Assembly: GCA_949126835.1 (NCBI GenBank)
Contig: CASBPS010000139.1
Span: forward strand, 1 to 64,000
Origin: Anisus vortex
Taxonomy: Eukaryota; Mollusca; Gastropoda; Planorbidae
Reading direction: 5' to 3'
Length of the DNA: 64,000 nucleotides
The translations under genes and the position numbers were made by a program. Numbering within the stretch: the stretch's first letter is position 1; every line of letters starts with the position of its first letter. The notes beneath the pieces were generated by a model. It worked only from the letters and a program-made list of their open reading frames with translations, was not told where the DNA came from and ran no database searches. Shown here one piece after another: positions 15,601 through 31,000 of the stretch.

Positions 15601-18600
15601 ATCGTGGTATATACTTTATATCTAATAAAAACACATAAATTCAGCCTTCATCGTGGTATATACTTTATATCTAATAAAAACACATAAATCCAGCCTTCAT
15701 CATGGTATATACTTTATATCTAATAAAAACACATAAATTCAGCCTTCATCATGGTATATACTTTATATCTAATAAAAACACATAAATTCAACCTTCATCG
15801 TGGTATATACTTTATATCTAATAAAAACACATAAATTCAGCCTTCATCGTGGTATATACTTTATATCTAATAAAAACACATAAATTCAGCCTTCATCGTG
15901 GTATATACTTTATATCTAATAAAAACACATAAATTCAGCCTTCATCGTGGTATATACTTTATATCTAATAAAAACACATAAATCCAGCCTTCATCATGGT
16001 ATATACTTTATATCTAATAAAAACACATAAATTCAGCCTTCATCATGGTATATACTTTATATCTAATAAAAACACATAAATTCAACCTTCATCGTGGTAT
16101 ATACTTTATATCTAATAAAAACACATAAATTCAGCCTTCATCGTGGTATATACTTTATATCTAATAAAAACACATAAATTCAGCCTTCATCGTGGTATAT
16201 ACTTTATATCTAATAAAAAACTAAAATTCAGCCTTCATCGTGGTATATACTTTTTATCTCATAAAAACACATAAATTCAGCCTTCATCGTGGTATATACT
16301 TTATATCTAATAAAAAACACTAAAATTCAGCCTTCATCGTGGTATATGCTTTATATCTTATAAAAACACATAAATTTAGCCTTCATCGTGGTATATACTT
16401 TATATCTAATAAAAACACATAAATTCAGCCTTCATCGTGGTATATACTTTATATCTAATAAAAACACATAAATTCAGCCTTCATTGTGGTATATACTTTA
16501 TATCTAATAAAAACACATAAATTCAACCTTCATCGTGGTATATACTTTAAATCTAATAAAAACACATAAATTCAGCATTCATCGTGGTATATACTTAATA
16601 TCTAATAAAAACACATAAATTCAGCCTTCATCGTGGTATATACTTTATATCTAATAAAAAACACTAAAATTCAGCCTTCATCGTGGTATATACTTTATAT
16701 CTAATAAAAAACACTAAAATTCAGCCTTCATCGTGGTATATACTTTATATCTAATAAAAACACATATATTCAGCCTTTATCTTGGTATATACTTTATATC
16801 TAATAAAAACACATAAATTCAGCCTTCATCGTGGTATAAACTTTATATCTAATAAAAACACATAAATTCAGCCTTCATCGTGGTATATACTTTAAATCTA
16901 ATAAAAACACATAAATTCAGCATTCATCGTGGTATATACTTAATATCTAATAAAAACACATAAATTCAGCCTTCATCGTGGTATATACTTTATATCTAAT
17001 AAAAAACACTAAAATTCAGCCTTCATCGTGGCATATACTTTATATCTAATAAAAAACACTAAAATTCAGCCTTCATCGTGGTATATACTTTATATCTAAT
17101 AAAAACACATATATTCAGCCTTTATCTTGGTATATACTTTATATCTAATAAAAACACATAAATTCAGCCTTCATCATGGTATATACTTTATATCTAATAA
17201 AAACACATAAATTCAGCCTTCATCGTGGTATATACTTTATATCTAATAAAAACACATAAATTCAGCCTTCATTGTGGTATATACTTATATCTAATAAAAA
17301 ACACTAAAATTCAGCCTTCATCGTGGTATATACTTTATATCTAATAAAAACACATAAATTCAGCCTTAATCTTGGTATATACTTTATATCTAATAAAAAA
17401 CACCAAAATTCAGCCTTTATCTAGGTATATACTTTATATCTAATAAAAACACATAAATTCAGCCTTAATCTTGGTATATACTTTATATCTAATAAAAATA
17501 CATAAATTCAGCCTTCATCATGGTATATACTTTATATCTAAAAAAAACACATAAATTCAACCTTCATCGTGGTATATACTTTATATCTAATAAAAACACA
17601 TAAATTCAGCCTTCATCGTGGTATATACTTTATATCTAATAAAAACACATAAATTCAGCTTTCATTGTGGTATATACTTTATATCTAATAAAAAACACTA
17701 AAATTCAGCTTTCGTCGTGGTATATACTTTATATCTAATAAAAACACATAAATTCAGCCTTCATCATGGTATATACTTTATATCTAATAAAAACACATAA
17801 ATTCAGCCTTCATCGTGGTATAAACTTTATATCTAATAAAAACACATAAATTCAACCTTCATCGTGGTATATACTTTATATCTAATAAAAACACATAAAT
17901 TCAGCCTTCATCGTGGTATATACTTTATATCTAATAAAAAACACTAAAATTCAGCCTTCATCGTGGTATATACTTTATATCTAATAAAAACACATAAATT
18001 CAGCCTTAATCTTGCTATATACTTTATATCTAATAAAAACACATAAATTCAGCCTTTATCGTGGTATATACTTTATATCTAATAAAAACACATAAATTCA
18101 ACCTTCATCGTGGTATATACTTTATATCTAATAAAAACACATACATTCAGCCTTCATCGTGGTATATACTTTATATCTAATAAAAACACATAAATTCAGC
18201 CTTCATCGTGGTATATACTTTATATCTAATAAAAACACATAAATTCAGCCTTCATCATGGTATATACTTTATATCTAAAAAAACACATAAATTCAGCCTT
18301 CATCGTGGTATAAACTTTATATCTAATAAAAACACATAAATTCAACCTTCATCGTGGTATATACTTTATATCTAATAAAAACACATAAATTCAGCCTTCA
18401 TCGTGGTATATACTTTATATCTAATAAAAAACACTACAATTCAGCCTTCATCGTGGTATATACTTTATATCTAATAAAAACACATAAATTCAGCCTTAAT
18501 CTTGGTATATACTTTATATCTAATAAAAACACATAAATTCAACCTTCATCGTGGTATATACTTTATATCTAATAAAAACACATAAATTCAGCCTTCATCG

Positions 18601-19130
18601 TGGTATATACTTTATATCTAATAAAAACACATAAATTCAGCCTTAATCTTGCTATATACTTTATATCTAATAAAAACACATAAATTCAGCCTTTATCGTG
18701 GTATATACTTTATATCTAATAAAAACACATAAATTCAACCTTCATCGTGGTATATACTTTATATCTAATAAAAACACATAAATTCAGCCTTCATCGTGGT
18801 ATATACTTTATATCTAATAAAAACACATAAATTCAGCCTTCATCGTGGTATATACTTTATATCTAATAAAAACACATAAATTCAGCCTTCATCATGGTAT
18901 ATACTTTATATCTAAAAAAACACATAAATTCAGCCTTCATCGTGGTATAAACTTTATATCTAATAAAAACACATAAATTCAACCTTCATCGTGGTATATA
19001 CTTTATATCTAATAAAAACACATAAATTCAGCCTTCATCGTGGTATATACTTTATATCTAATAAAAAACACTACAATTCAGCCTTCATCGTGGTATATAC
19101 TTTATATCTAATAAAAAACACAAAAATTCA
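12700..19130. repeat. 6.4-kb class higher-order unit, copy 1
   Basis: This is the first of three related blocks. Tracers are the CATCTTTGTATATACTTAATATC string at 14,471, GTATATACTATATATC at 15,516, the shortened B monomer AATAAAAAACTAAAATTC at 16,221, and the TTGCTATATAC pair at 18,015 and 18,652. In copy 2 the first three lie at 20,915, 22,848 and 23,210. Offsets grow from 6,444 to 7,332 and fall to 6,989 because copy 2 gained an 888-bp duplication and lost about seven monomers. Boundaries are approximate. Confidence 0.82.
18000..19080. repeat. 637-bp tandem duplication (13 monomers)
   Basis: A run with TTGCTATATAC (18,015 and 18,652), a GTATAAACTTT monomer, a TCTAAAAAAACAC monomer and a CACTACAATTC monomer is repeated 637 bp later. 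The second copy ends by switching to CACAAAAATTC near 19,120. The same duplicated run is found at about 24.95-26.1 kb, so it predates the separation of these two blocks. Confidence 0.85.
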
Positions 19131-20739
19131 GCTTTCATCATGGTATATACTTTATATCTAATAAAAACACATAAATTCAGCCTTCATCGTGGTATATACT
19201 TTATATCTAATAAAAACACATAAATTCAGCCTTCATCGTGGTATATACTTTATATATAATAAAAACACATAAATTCAGCCTTCATTGTGGTATATACTTT
19301 ATATCTAATAAAAAACACTAAAATTCAGCTTTCATCGTGGTATATACTTTATATCTAATAAAAACACATAAATTCAGCCTTCATCGTGGTATATACTTTA
19401 TATCTAATAAAAAACACAAAAATTCAGCTTTCATCGTGGTATATACTTTATATCTAATAAAAACACATAAATTCAGCCTTCATCGTGGTATATACTTTAT
19501 ATCTAATAAAAACACATAAATTCAGCCTTCATCGTGGTATATACTTTATATCTAATAAAAACACATAAATTCAGCCTTCATCGTGGTATATGCTTTATAT
19601 CTAATAAAAACACATAAATTCAGCTTTCATTGTGGTATATACTTTATATCTAATAAAAAACACTAAAATTCAGCTTTCTTCGTGGTATATACTTTATATC
19701 TAATAAAAACACATATATTCAGCCTTCATCGTGGTATATACTTTATATCTAATAAAAACACATAAATTCAGCCTTCATCATGGTATATACTTTATATCTA
19801 ATAAAAACACATAAATTCAGCCTTCATCGTGGTATATACTTTATATCTAATAAAAACACATAAATTCAGCCTTCATCGTGGTATATACTTTATATCTAAT
19901 AAAAAAAACTAAAATTCAGCCTTCATCGTGGTATATACTTTATATCTAATAAAAACACATAAATTCAGCCTTCATCGTGGTATATACTTTATATCTAATA
20001 AAAACACATAAATTCAGCTTTCATTGTGGTATATACTTTATATCTAATAAAAAACACTAAAATTCAGCTTTCATTGTGGTATATACTTTATATCTAATAA
20101 AAACACATAAATTCAGCTTTAATCTTGGTATATTCTTTATATCTAATAAAAACACATAAATTTAGCCTTAATCATGTTATATACTTTATATCTAATAAAA
20201 ACACATAAATTCAACCTTCATCGTGGTATATACTTTATATCTAATAAAAACACATAAATCCAGCCTTCATCATGGTATATACTTTATATCTAATAAAAAC
20301 ACATAAATTCAGCCTTCATCATGGTATATACTTTATATCTAATAAAAACACATAAATTCAACCTTCATCGTGGTATATACTTTATATCTAATAAAAACAC
20401 ATAAATTCAGCCTTCATCGTGGTATATACTTTATATCTAATAAAAACACATAAATTCAGCCTTCATCGTGGTATATACTTTATATCTAATAAAAAACACT
20501 AAAATTCAGCCTTCATCGTGGTATATACTTTATATCTAATAAAAACACATAAATTCAGCTTTCATTGTGGTATATACTTTATATCTAATAAAAAACACTA
20601 AAATTCAGCTTTCATCGTGGTATATACTTTATATCTAATAAAAACACATAAATTCAGCCTTCATCGTGGTATATACTTTATATCTAATAAAAAACACTAA
20701 AATTCAGCCTTCATCGTGGTATATACTTTATATCTAATA

Positions 20740-22560
20740 AAAACACATAAATTCATCTTTCATTGTGGTATATACTTTATATCTAATAAAAACACTAAAA
20801 TTCAGCTTTCATCGTGGTATATACTTTATATCTAATAAAAACACATAAATTCAGCCTTCATCGTGGTATATACTTTATATCTAATAAAAACACATAAATT
20901 CAGCCTTCATCTTTGTATATACTTAATATCTAATAAAAACACATAAATTCAGCCTTCATCGTGGTATATACATTATATCTAATAAAAACACATAAATTCA
21001 GCCTTCATCGTGGTATATAATTTATATCTAATAAAAAACACTAAAATTCAGCCTTCATCGTGGTATATACTTTATATCTAATAAAAAACACTAAAATTCA
21101 GCCTTCATCGTGGTATATACTTTATATCTAATAAAAAACACTAAAATTCAGCCTTCATCGTGGTATATACTTTATATCTAATAAAAACACATAAATTCAG
21201 CCTTAATCTTGGTATATACTTTATATCTAATAAAAACACATAAATTCAGCCTTCATCGTGGTATATACTTTATATCTAATAAAAACACATACATTCAGCC
21301 TTCATCGTGGTATATACTTTATATCTAATAAAAACACATAAATTCAGCCTTCATCGTGGTATATACTTTATATCTAATAAAAACACATAAATTCAGCCTT
21401 CATCGTGGTATATACTTTATATCTAATAAAAAACACTAAAATTTAGCCTTCATCGTGGTATATACTTTATATCTAATAAAAAACATTAAAATTCAGCCTT
21501 CATCGTGGTATATACTTTATATCTAATAAAAACACATAAATTCAGCTTTCATTGTGGTATATACTTTATATCTAATAAAAAACAGTAAAATTCAGCTTTC
21601 ATCGTGGTATATACTTTATATCTAATAAAAACACATAAATTCATCTTTCATTGTGGTATATACTTTATATCTAATAAAAACACTAAAATTCAGCTTTCAT
21701 CGTGGTATATACTTTATATCTAATAAAAACACATAAATTCAGCCTTCATCGTGGTATATACTTTATATCTAATAAAAACACATAAATTCAGCCTTCATCT
21801 TTGTATATACTTAATATCTAATAAAAACACATAAATTCAGCCTTCATCGTGGTATATACATTATATCTAATAAAAACACATAAATTCAGCCTTCATCGTG
21901 GTATATAATTTATATCTAATAAAAAACACTAAAATTCAGCCTTCATCGTGGTATATACTTTATATCTAATAAAAAACACTAAAATTCAGCCTTCATCGTG
22001 GTATATACTTTATATCTAATAAAAAACACTAAAATTCAGCCTTCATCGTGGTATATACTTTATATCTAATAAAAACACATAAATTCAGCCTTAATCTTGG
22101 TATATACTTTATATCTAATAAAAACACATAAATTCAGCCTTCATCGTGGTATATACTTTATATCTAATAAAAACACATACATTCAGCCTTCATCGTGGTA
22201 TATACTTTATATCTAATAAAAACACATAAATTCAGCCTTCATCGTGGTATATACTTTATATCTAATAAAAACACATAAATTCAGCCTTCATCGTGGTATA
22301 TACTTTATATCTAATAAAAAACACTAAAATTTAGCCTTCATCGTGGTATATACTTTATATCTAATAAAAAACATTAAAATTCAGCCTTCATCGTGGTATA
22401 TACTTTATATCTAATAAAAACACATAAATTCAGCTTTCATTGTGGTATATACTTTATATCTAATAAAAAACAGTAAAATTCAGCTTTCATCGTGGTATAT
22501 ACTTTATATCTCATAAAAACACATAAATTCAGCCTTCATCGTGGTATATAATTTATATCT
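20740..22560. repeat. 888-bp tandem duplication (18 monomers)
   Basis: The string beginning TTCATCTTTCATTGTGG and running through CTTTGTATATACTTAATATC (20,915 and 21,803), GTATATACATTATATC and GTATATAATTTATATC occurs twice in a row with a spacing of 888 bp. Only one version is present in the related blocks at 14.3, 28.1, 47.2 and 53.1 kb. The duplication is therefore specific to this copy. Confidence 0.85.
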
Positions 22561-24939
22561 AATAAAAAACACTAAAATTCAGCCTTCATCGTGGTATATA
22601 CTTTATATCTAATAAAAACACATAAATTCAGCTTTCATTGTGGTATATACTTTATATCTAATAAAAAACACTAAAATTCAGCCTTCATCGTGGTATATAC
22701 TTTATATCTAATAAAAACACATAAATTCAGCTTTCATTGTGGTATATACTTTATATCTAATAAAAAACACTAAAATTCAGCCTTCATCGTGGTATATACT
22801 TTATATCTTATAAAAACACATAAATTCAGCCTTCATCGTGGTATATACTATATATCTAATAAAAACACATAAATTCAGCCTTCATCGTGGTATATACTTT
22901 ATATCTAATAAAAACACATAAATTCAGCCTTCATCGTGGTATATACTTTATATCTAATAAAAACACATAAATCCAGCCTTCATCATGGTATATACTTTAT
23001 ATCTAATAAAAACACATAAATTCAGCCTTCATCATGGTATATACTTTATATCTAATAAAAACACATAAATTCAACCTTCATCGTGGTATATACTTTATAT
23101 CTAATAAAAACACATAAATTCAGCCTTCATCGTGGTATATACTTTATATCTAATAAAAACACATAAATTCAGCCTTCATCGTGGTATATACTTTATATCT
23201 AATAAAAAACTAAAATTCAGCCTTCATCGTGGTATATACTTTTTATCTCATAAAAACACATAAATTCAGCCTTCATCGTGGTATATACTTTATATCTAAT
23301 AAAAAACACTAAAATTCAGCCTTCATCGTGGTATATGCTTTATATCTTATAAAAACACATAAATTTAGCCTTCATCGTGGTATATACTTTATATCTAATA
23401 AAAACACATAAATTCAGCCTTCATCGTGGTATATACTTTATATCTAATAAAAACACATAAATTCAGCCTTCATTGTGGTATATACTTTATATCTAATAAA
23501 AACACATAAATTCAACCTTCATCGTGGTATATACTTTATATCTAATAAAAAACACTAAAATTCAGCCTTCATCGTGGTATATACTTTATATCTAATAAAA
23601 AACACTAAAATTCAGCCTTCATCGTGGTATATACTTTATATCTAATAAAAAACACTAAAATTCAGCCTTCATCGTGGTATATACTTTATATCTAATAAAA
23701 ACACATATATTCAGCCTTTATCTTGGTATATACTTTATATCTAATAAAAACACATAAATTCAGCCTTCATCGTGGTATAAACTTTATATCTAATAAAAAC
23801 ACATAAATTCAGCCTTCATCGTGGTATATACTTTAAATCTAATAAAAACACATAAATTCAGCATTCATCGTGGTATATACTTAATATCTAATAAAAACAC
23901 ATAAATTCAGCCTTCATCGTGGTATATACTTTATATCTAATAAAAAACACTAAAATTCAGCCTTCATCGTGGCATATACTTTATATCTAATAAAAAACAC
24001 TAAAATTCAGCCTTCATCGTGGTATATACTTTATATCTAATAAAAACACATATATTCAGCCTTTATCTTGGTATATACTTTATATCTAATAAAAACACAT
24101 AAATTCAGCCTTCATCATGGTATATACTTTATATCTAATAAAAACACATAAATTCAGCCTTCATCGTGGTATATACTTTATATCTAATAAAAACACATAA
24201 ATTCAGCCTTCATTGTGGTATATACTTTATATCTAATAAAAAACACTAAAATTCAGCCTTCATCGTGGTATATACTTTATATCTAATAAAAACACATAAA
24301 TTCAGCCTTAATCTTGGTATATACTTTATATCTAATAAAAAACACCAAAATTCAGCCTTTATCGTGGTATATACTTTATATCTAATAAAAACACATAAAT
24401 TCAGCCTTAATCTTGGTATATACTTTATATCTAATAAAAATACATAAATTCAGCCTTCATCATGGTATATACTTTATATCTAATAAAAACACATAAATTC
24501 AACCTTCATTGTGGTATATACTTTATATCTAATAAAAACACATAAATTCAGCCTTCATCGTGGTATATACTTTATATCTAATAAAAACACATAAATTCAG
24601 CTTTCATTGTGGTATATACTTTATATCTAATAAAAAACACTAAAATTCAGCTTTCGTCGTGGTATATACTTTATATCTAATAAAAACACATAAATTCAGC
24701 CTTCATCATGGTATATACTTTATATCTAATAAAAACACATAAATTCAGCCTTCATCGTGGTATAAACTTTATATCTAATAAAAACACATAAATTCAACCT
24801 TCATCGTGGTATATACTTTATATCTAATAAAAACACATAAATTCAGCCTTCATCGTGGTATATACTTTATATCTAATAAAAAACACTAAAATTCAGCCTT
24901 CATCGTGGTATATACTTTATATCTAATAAAAACACATAA

Positions 24940-26120
24940 ATTCAGCCTTAATCTTGCTATATACTTTATATCTAATAAAAACACATAAATTCAGCCTTTA
25001 TCGTGGTATATACTTTATATCTAATAAAAACACATAAATTCAACCTTCATCGTGGTATATACTTTATATCTAATAAAAACACATAAATTCAGCCTTCATC
25101 GTGGTATATACTTTATATCTAATAAAAACACATAAATTCAGCCTTCATCGTGGTATATACTTTATATCTAATAAAAACACATAAATTCAGCCTTCATCAT
25201 GGTATATACTTTATATCTAAAAAAACACATAAATTCAGCCTTCATCGTGGTATAAACTTTATATCTAATAAAAACACATAAATTCAACCTTCATCGTGGT
25301 ATATACTTTATATCTAATAAAAACACATAAATTCAGCCTTCATCGTGGTATATACTTTATATCTAATAAAAAACACTACAATTCAGCCTTCATCGTGGTA
25401 TATACTTTATATCTAATAAAAACACATAAATTCAGCCTTAATCTTGGTATATACTTTATATCTAATAAAAACACATAAATTCAACCTTCATCGTGGTATA
25501 TACTTTATATCTAATAAAAACACATAAATTCAGCCTTCATCGTGGTATATACTTTATATCTAATAAAAACACATAAATTCAGCCTTAATCTTGCTATATA
25601 CTTTATATCTAATAAAAACACATAAATTCAGCCTTTATCGTGGTATATACTTTATATCTAATAAAAACACATAAATTCAACCTTCATCGTGGTATATACT
25701 TTATATCTAATAAAAACACATAAATTCAGCCTTCATCGTGGTATATACTTTATGTCTAATAAAAACACATTTATTCAGCCTTCATCGTGGTATATACTTT
25801 ATATCTAATAAAAACACATAAATTCAGCCTTCATCATGGTATATACTTTATATCTAAAAAAACACATAAATTCAGCCTTCATCGTGGTATAAACTTTATA
25901 TCTAATAAAAACACATAAATTCAACCTTCATCGTGGTATATACTTTATATCTAATAAAAACACATAAATTCAGCCTTTATCGTGGTATATACTTTATATC
26001 TAATAAAAAACACTACAATTCAGCCTTCATCGTGGTATATACTTTATATCTAATAAAAACACATAAATTCAGCCTTAATCTTGGTATATACTTTATATCT
26101 AATAAAAACACATAAATTCA
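24940..26120. repeat. 637-bp tandem duplication, second occurrence
   Basis: This is the same 13-monomer duplication as at 18.0-19.1 kb, marked by TTGCTATATAC at 24,957 and 25,594. Small private changes mark the later half, for example TTTATGTCTAATA followed by CACATTTATTC near 25,755 and TTTATCG near 25,980. Confidence 0.82.
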
Positions 26121-27709
26121 ACCTTCATCGTGGTATATACTTTATATCTAATAAAAACACATAAATTCAGCCTTCATCGTGGTATATACTTTATATCTAA
26201 TAAAAACACATAAATTCAGCTTTCATCGTGGTATATACTTTATATCTAATAAAAAACAATAAAATTCAGCCTTCATCATGGCATATACTTTATATCTAAT
26301 AAAAAACACTAAAATTCAGCTTTCATTGTGGTATATACTTTATATCTAATAAAAACACATAAATTCAGCCTTCCTCGTGGTATATACTTTATATCTAATA
26401 AAAAACACTAAAATTCAGCCTTCATCGTGGTATATACTTTATATCTAATAAAAACAAATAAATTTAGCCTTAATCTTGGTATATTCTTTATATCTAATAA
26501 AAACACATAAATTTAGCCTTAATCATGGTATATACTTTATAGCTAATAAAAACACATAAATTCAACCTTCATCGTGGTATATACTTTATATCTAATAAAA
26601 ACACATAAATTCAGCCTTCATCGTGGTATATACTTTTTATCTAATAAAAACACATAAATTCAGCCTTCATCGTGGTATATACTTTATATCTAATAAAAAA
26701 CACTAAAATTCAGCCTTCATCGTGGTATATACTTTATATCTAATAAAAACACATAAATTCAGCTTTCATTGTGGTATATACTTTATATCTAATAAAAACA
26801 CATAAATTCAGCCTTCATCGTGGTATATACTTTATATCTAATAAAAAACACTAAAATTCAGCCTTCATCGTGGTATATACTTTATATCTAATAAAAACAC
26901 ATAAATTCAGCTTTCATTGTGGTATATACTTTATATCTAATAAAAAACAGTAAAATTCAGCTTTCATCGTGGTATATACCTTTTATCTCATAAAAACACA
27001 TAAATTCAGCCTTCATCGTGGTATATACTTTATATCCAATAAAAAAACACTAAAATTCAGCCTTCATCGTGGTATATACTTTATATATAATAAAAACACA
27101 TAAATTCAGCTTTCATTGTGGTATATACTTTATATCTAATAAAAAACACTAAAATTCAGCTTTCATCGTGGTATATACTTTATATCTAATAAAAACACAT
27201 AAATTCAGCCTTCATCGTGGTATATACTTTATATCTTATAAAAACACATAAATTCAGCCTTCATCGTGGTATATACTTTATATCTAATAAAAACACATAA
27301 ATTCAGCCTTCATCGTGGTATATACTTTATATCTAATAAAAACACATAAATTCAACCTTCATCGTGGTATATACTTTATATCTAATAAAAACACATAAAT
27401 TCAGCCTTCATCGTGGTATATACTTTATATCTAATAAAAACACATAAATTCAGCCTTCATCGTGGTATATACTTTATATCTAATAAAAAACACTAAAATT
27501 CAGCCTTCATCGTGGTATATACTTTATATCTAATAAAAACACATAAATTCAGCTTTCATTGTGGTATATACTTTATATCTAATAAAAAACACTAAAATTC
27601 AGCTTTCATCGTGGTATATACTTTATATCTAATAAAAACACATAAATTCAGCCTTCATCGTGGTATATACTTTATATCTAATAAAAAACACTAAAATTCA
27701 GCCTTCATC

Positions 27710-27760
27710 GTGGTATATACTTTATAAATAAAAAACACATAAATTCAGCCTTCATCGTGG
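27710..27760. repeat. Shortened 47-bp monomer
   Basis: This monomer reads ACTTTATAAATAAAAAACAC in place of ACTTTATATCTAATAAAAAC. It has lost bases in the TATATCTAAT region and is about 47 bp long. I saw this form only once in the window, so it is a useful private marker of this position. Confidence 0.7.
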
Positions 27761-28039
27761 TATATACTTTATATCTAATAAAAACACATAAATTCAGCCT
27801 TCATCGTGGTATATACTTTATATCTAATAAAAAACACTAAAATTCAGCCTTCATCGTGGTATATACTTTATATCTAATAAAAACACATAAATTCAGCTTT
27901 CATTGTGGTATATACTTTATATCTAATAAAAAACACTAAAATTCAGCTTTCATCGTGGTATATACTTTATATCTAATAAAAACACATAAATTCAGCCTTC
28001 ATCGTGGTATATACTTTATATCTAATAAAAAACACTAAA

Positions 28040-31000
28040 ATTCAGCCTTCATCGTGGTATATACTTTATATCTAATAAAAACACATAAATTCATCTTTCA
28101 TTGTGGTATATACTTTATATCTAATAAAAACACTAAAATTCAGCTTTCATCGTGGTATATACTTTATATCTAATAAAAACACATAAATTCAGCCTTCATC
28201 GTGGTATATACTTTATATCTAATAAAAACACATAAATTCAGCCTTCATCTTTGTATATACTTAATATCTAATAAAAACACATAAATTCAGCCTTCATCGT
28301 GGTATATACATTATATCTAATAAAAACACATAAATTCAGCCTTCATCGTGGTATATACTTTATATCTAATAAAAAAACACTAAAATTCAGCCTTCATCGT
28401 GGTATATACTTTATATCTAATAAAAACACATAAATTCAGCCTTAATCTTGGTATATACTTTATATCTAATAAAAACACATAAATTCAGCCTTCATCGTGG
28501 TATATACTTTATATCTAATAAAAACACATACATTCAGCCTTCATCGTGGTATATACTTTATATCTAATAAAAACACATAAATTCAGCCTTCATCGTGGTA
28601 TATACTTTATATCTAATAAAAACACATAAATTCAGCCTTCATCGTGGTATATACTTTATATCTAATAAAAAACACTAAAATTTAGCCTTCATCGTGGTAT
28701 ATACTTTATATCTAATAAAAAACATTAAAATTCAGCCTTCATCGTGGTATATACTTTATATCTAATAAAAACACATAAATTCAGCTTTCATTGTGGTATA
28801 TACTTTATATCTAATAAAAAACAGTAAAATTCAGCTTTCATCGTGGTATATACTTTATATCTCATAAAAACACATAAATTCAGCCTTCATCGTGGTATAT
28901 AATTTATATCTAATAAAAAACACTAAAATTCAGCCTTCATCGTGGTATATACTTTATATCTAATAAAAACACATAAATTCAGCTTTCATTGTGGTATATA
29001 CTTTATATCTAATAAAAAACACTAAAATTCAGCCTTCATCGTGGTATATACTTTATATCTAATAAAAACACATAAATTCAGCTTTCATTGTGGTATATAC
29101 TTTATATCTAATAAAAAACACTAAAATTCAGCCTTCATCGTGGTATATACTTTATATCTTATAAAAACACATAAATTCAGCCTTCATCGTGGTATATACT
29201 ATATATCTAATAAAAACACATAAATTCAGCCTTCATCGTGGTATATACTTTATATCTAATAAAAACACATAAATTCAGCCTTCATCGTGGTATATACTTT
29301 ATATCTAATAAAAACACATAAATCCAGCCTTCATCATGGTATATACTTTATATCTAATAAAAACACATAAATTCAGCCTTCATCATGGTATATACTTTAT
29401 ATCTAATAAAAACACATAAATTCAACCTTCATCGTGGTATATACTTTATATCTAATAAAAACACATAAATTCAGCCTTCATCGTGGTATATACTTTATAT
29501 CTAATAAAAACACATAAATTCAGCCTTCATCGTGGTATATACTTTATATCTAATAAAAAACTAAAATTCAGCCTTCATCGTGGTATATACTTTTTATCTC
29601 ATAAAAACACATAAATTCAGCCTTCATCGTGGTATATACTTTATATCTAATAAAAAACACTAAAATTCAGCCTTCATCGTGGTATATGCTTTATATCTTA
29701 TAAAAACACATAAATTTAGCCTTCATCGTGGTATATACTTTATATCTAATAAAAACACATAAATTCAGCCTTCATCGTGGTATATACTTTATATCTAATA
29801 AAAACACATAAATTCAGCCTTCATTGTGGTATATACTTTATATCTAATAAAAACACATAAATTCAACCTTCATCGTGGTATATACTTTATATCTAATAAA
29901 AAACACTAAAATTCAGCCTTCATCGTGGTATATACTTTATATCTAATAAAAAACACTAAAATTCAGCCTTCATCGTGGTATATACTTTATATCTAATAAA
30001 AAACACTAAAATTCAGCCTTCATCGTGGTATATACTTTATATCTAATAAAAACACATATATTCAGCCTTTATCTTGGTATATACTTTATATCTAATAAAA
30101 ACACATAAATTCAGCCTTCATCGTGGTATAAACTTTATATCTAATAAAAACACATAAATTCAGCCTTCATCGTGGTATATACTTTAAATCTAATAAAAAC
30201 ACATAAATTCAGCATTCATCGTGGTATATACTTAATATCTAATAAAAACACATAAATTCAGCCTTCATCGTGGTATATACTTTATATCTAATAAAAAACA
30301 CTAAAATTCAGCCTTCATCGTGGCATATACTTTATATCTAATAAAAAACACTAAAATTCAGCCTTCATCGTGGTATATACTTTATATCTAATAAAAACAC
30401 ATATATTCAGCCTTTATCTTGGTATATACTTTATATCTAATAAAAACACATAAATTCAGCCTTCATCATGGTATATACTTTATATCTAATAAAAACACAT
30501 AAATTCAGCCTTCATCGTGGTATATACTTTATATCTAATAAAAACACATAAATTCAGCCTTCATTGTGGTATATACTTTATATCTAATAAAAAACACTAA
30601 AATTCAGCCTTCATCGTGGTATATACTTTATATCTAATAAAAACACATAAATTCAGCCTTAATCTTGGTATATACTTTATATCTAATAAAAAACACCAAA
30701 ATTCAGCCTTTATCGTGGTATATACTTTATATCTAATAAAAACACATAAATTCAGCCTTAATCTTGGTATATACTTTATATCTAATAAAAATACATAAAT
30801 TCAGCCTTCATCATGGTATATACTTTATATCTAATAAAAACACATAAATTCAACCTTCATCGTGGTATATACTTTATATCTAATAAAAACACATAAATTC
30901 AGCCTTCATCGTGGTATATACTTTATATCTAATAAAAACACATAAATTCAGCTTTCATTGTGGTATATACTTTATATCTAATAAAAAACACTAAAATTCA

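Larger units (their letters stand above)
19200..26230. repeat. 6.4-kb class higher-order unit, copy 2
   Basis: This is a tandem copy of the preceding block. It differs by an internal 888-bp duplication (20.75-22.5 kb), and a 99-bp A+B pair present near 12.8 kb is missing near 19.3 kb. Its right part keeps the 637-bp duplication also seen in copy 1, with TTGCTATATAC at 24,957 and 25,594. Confidence 0.82.
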
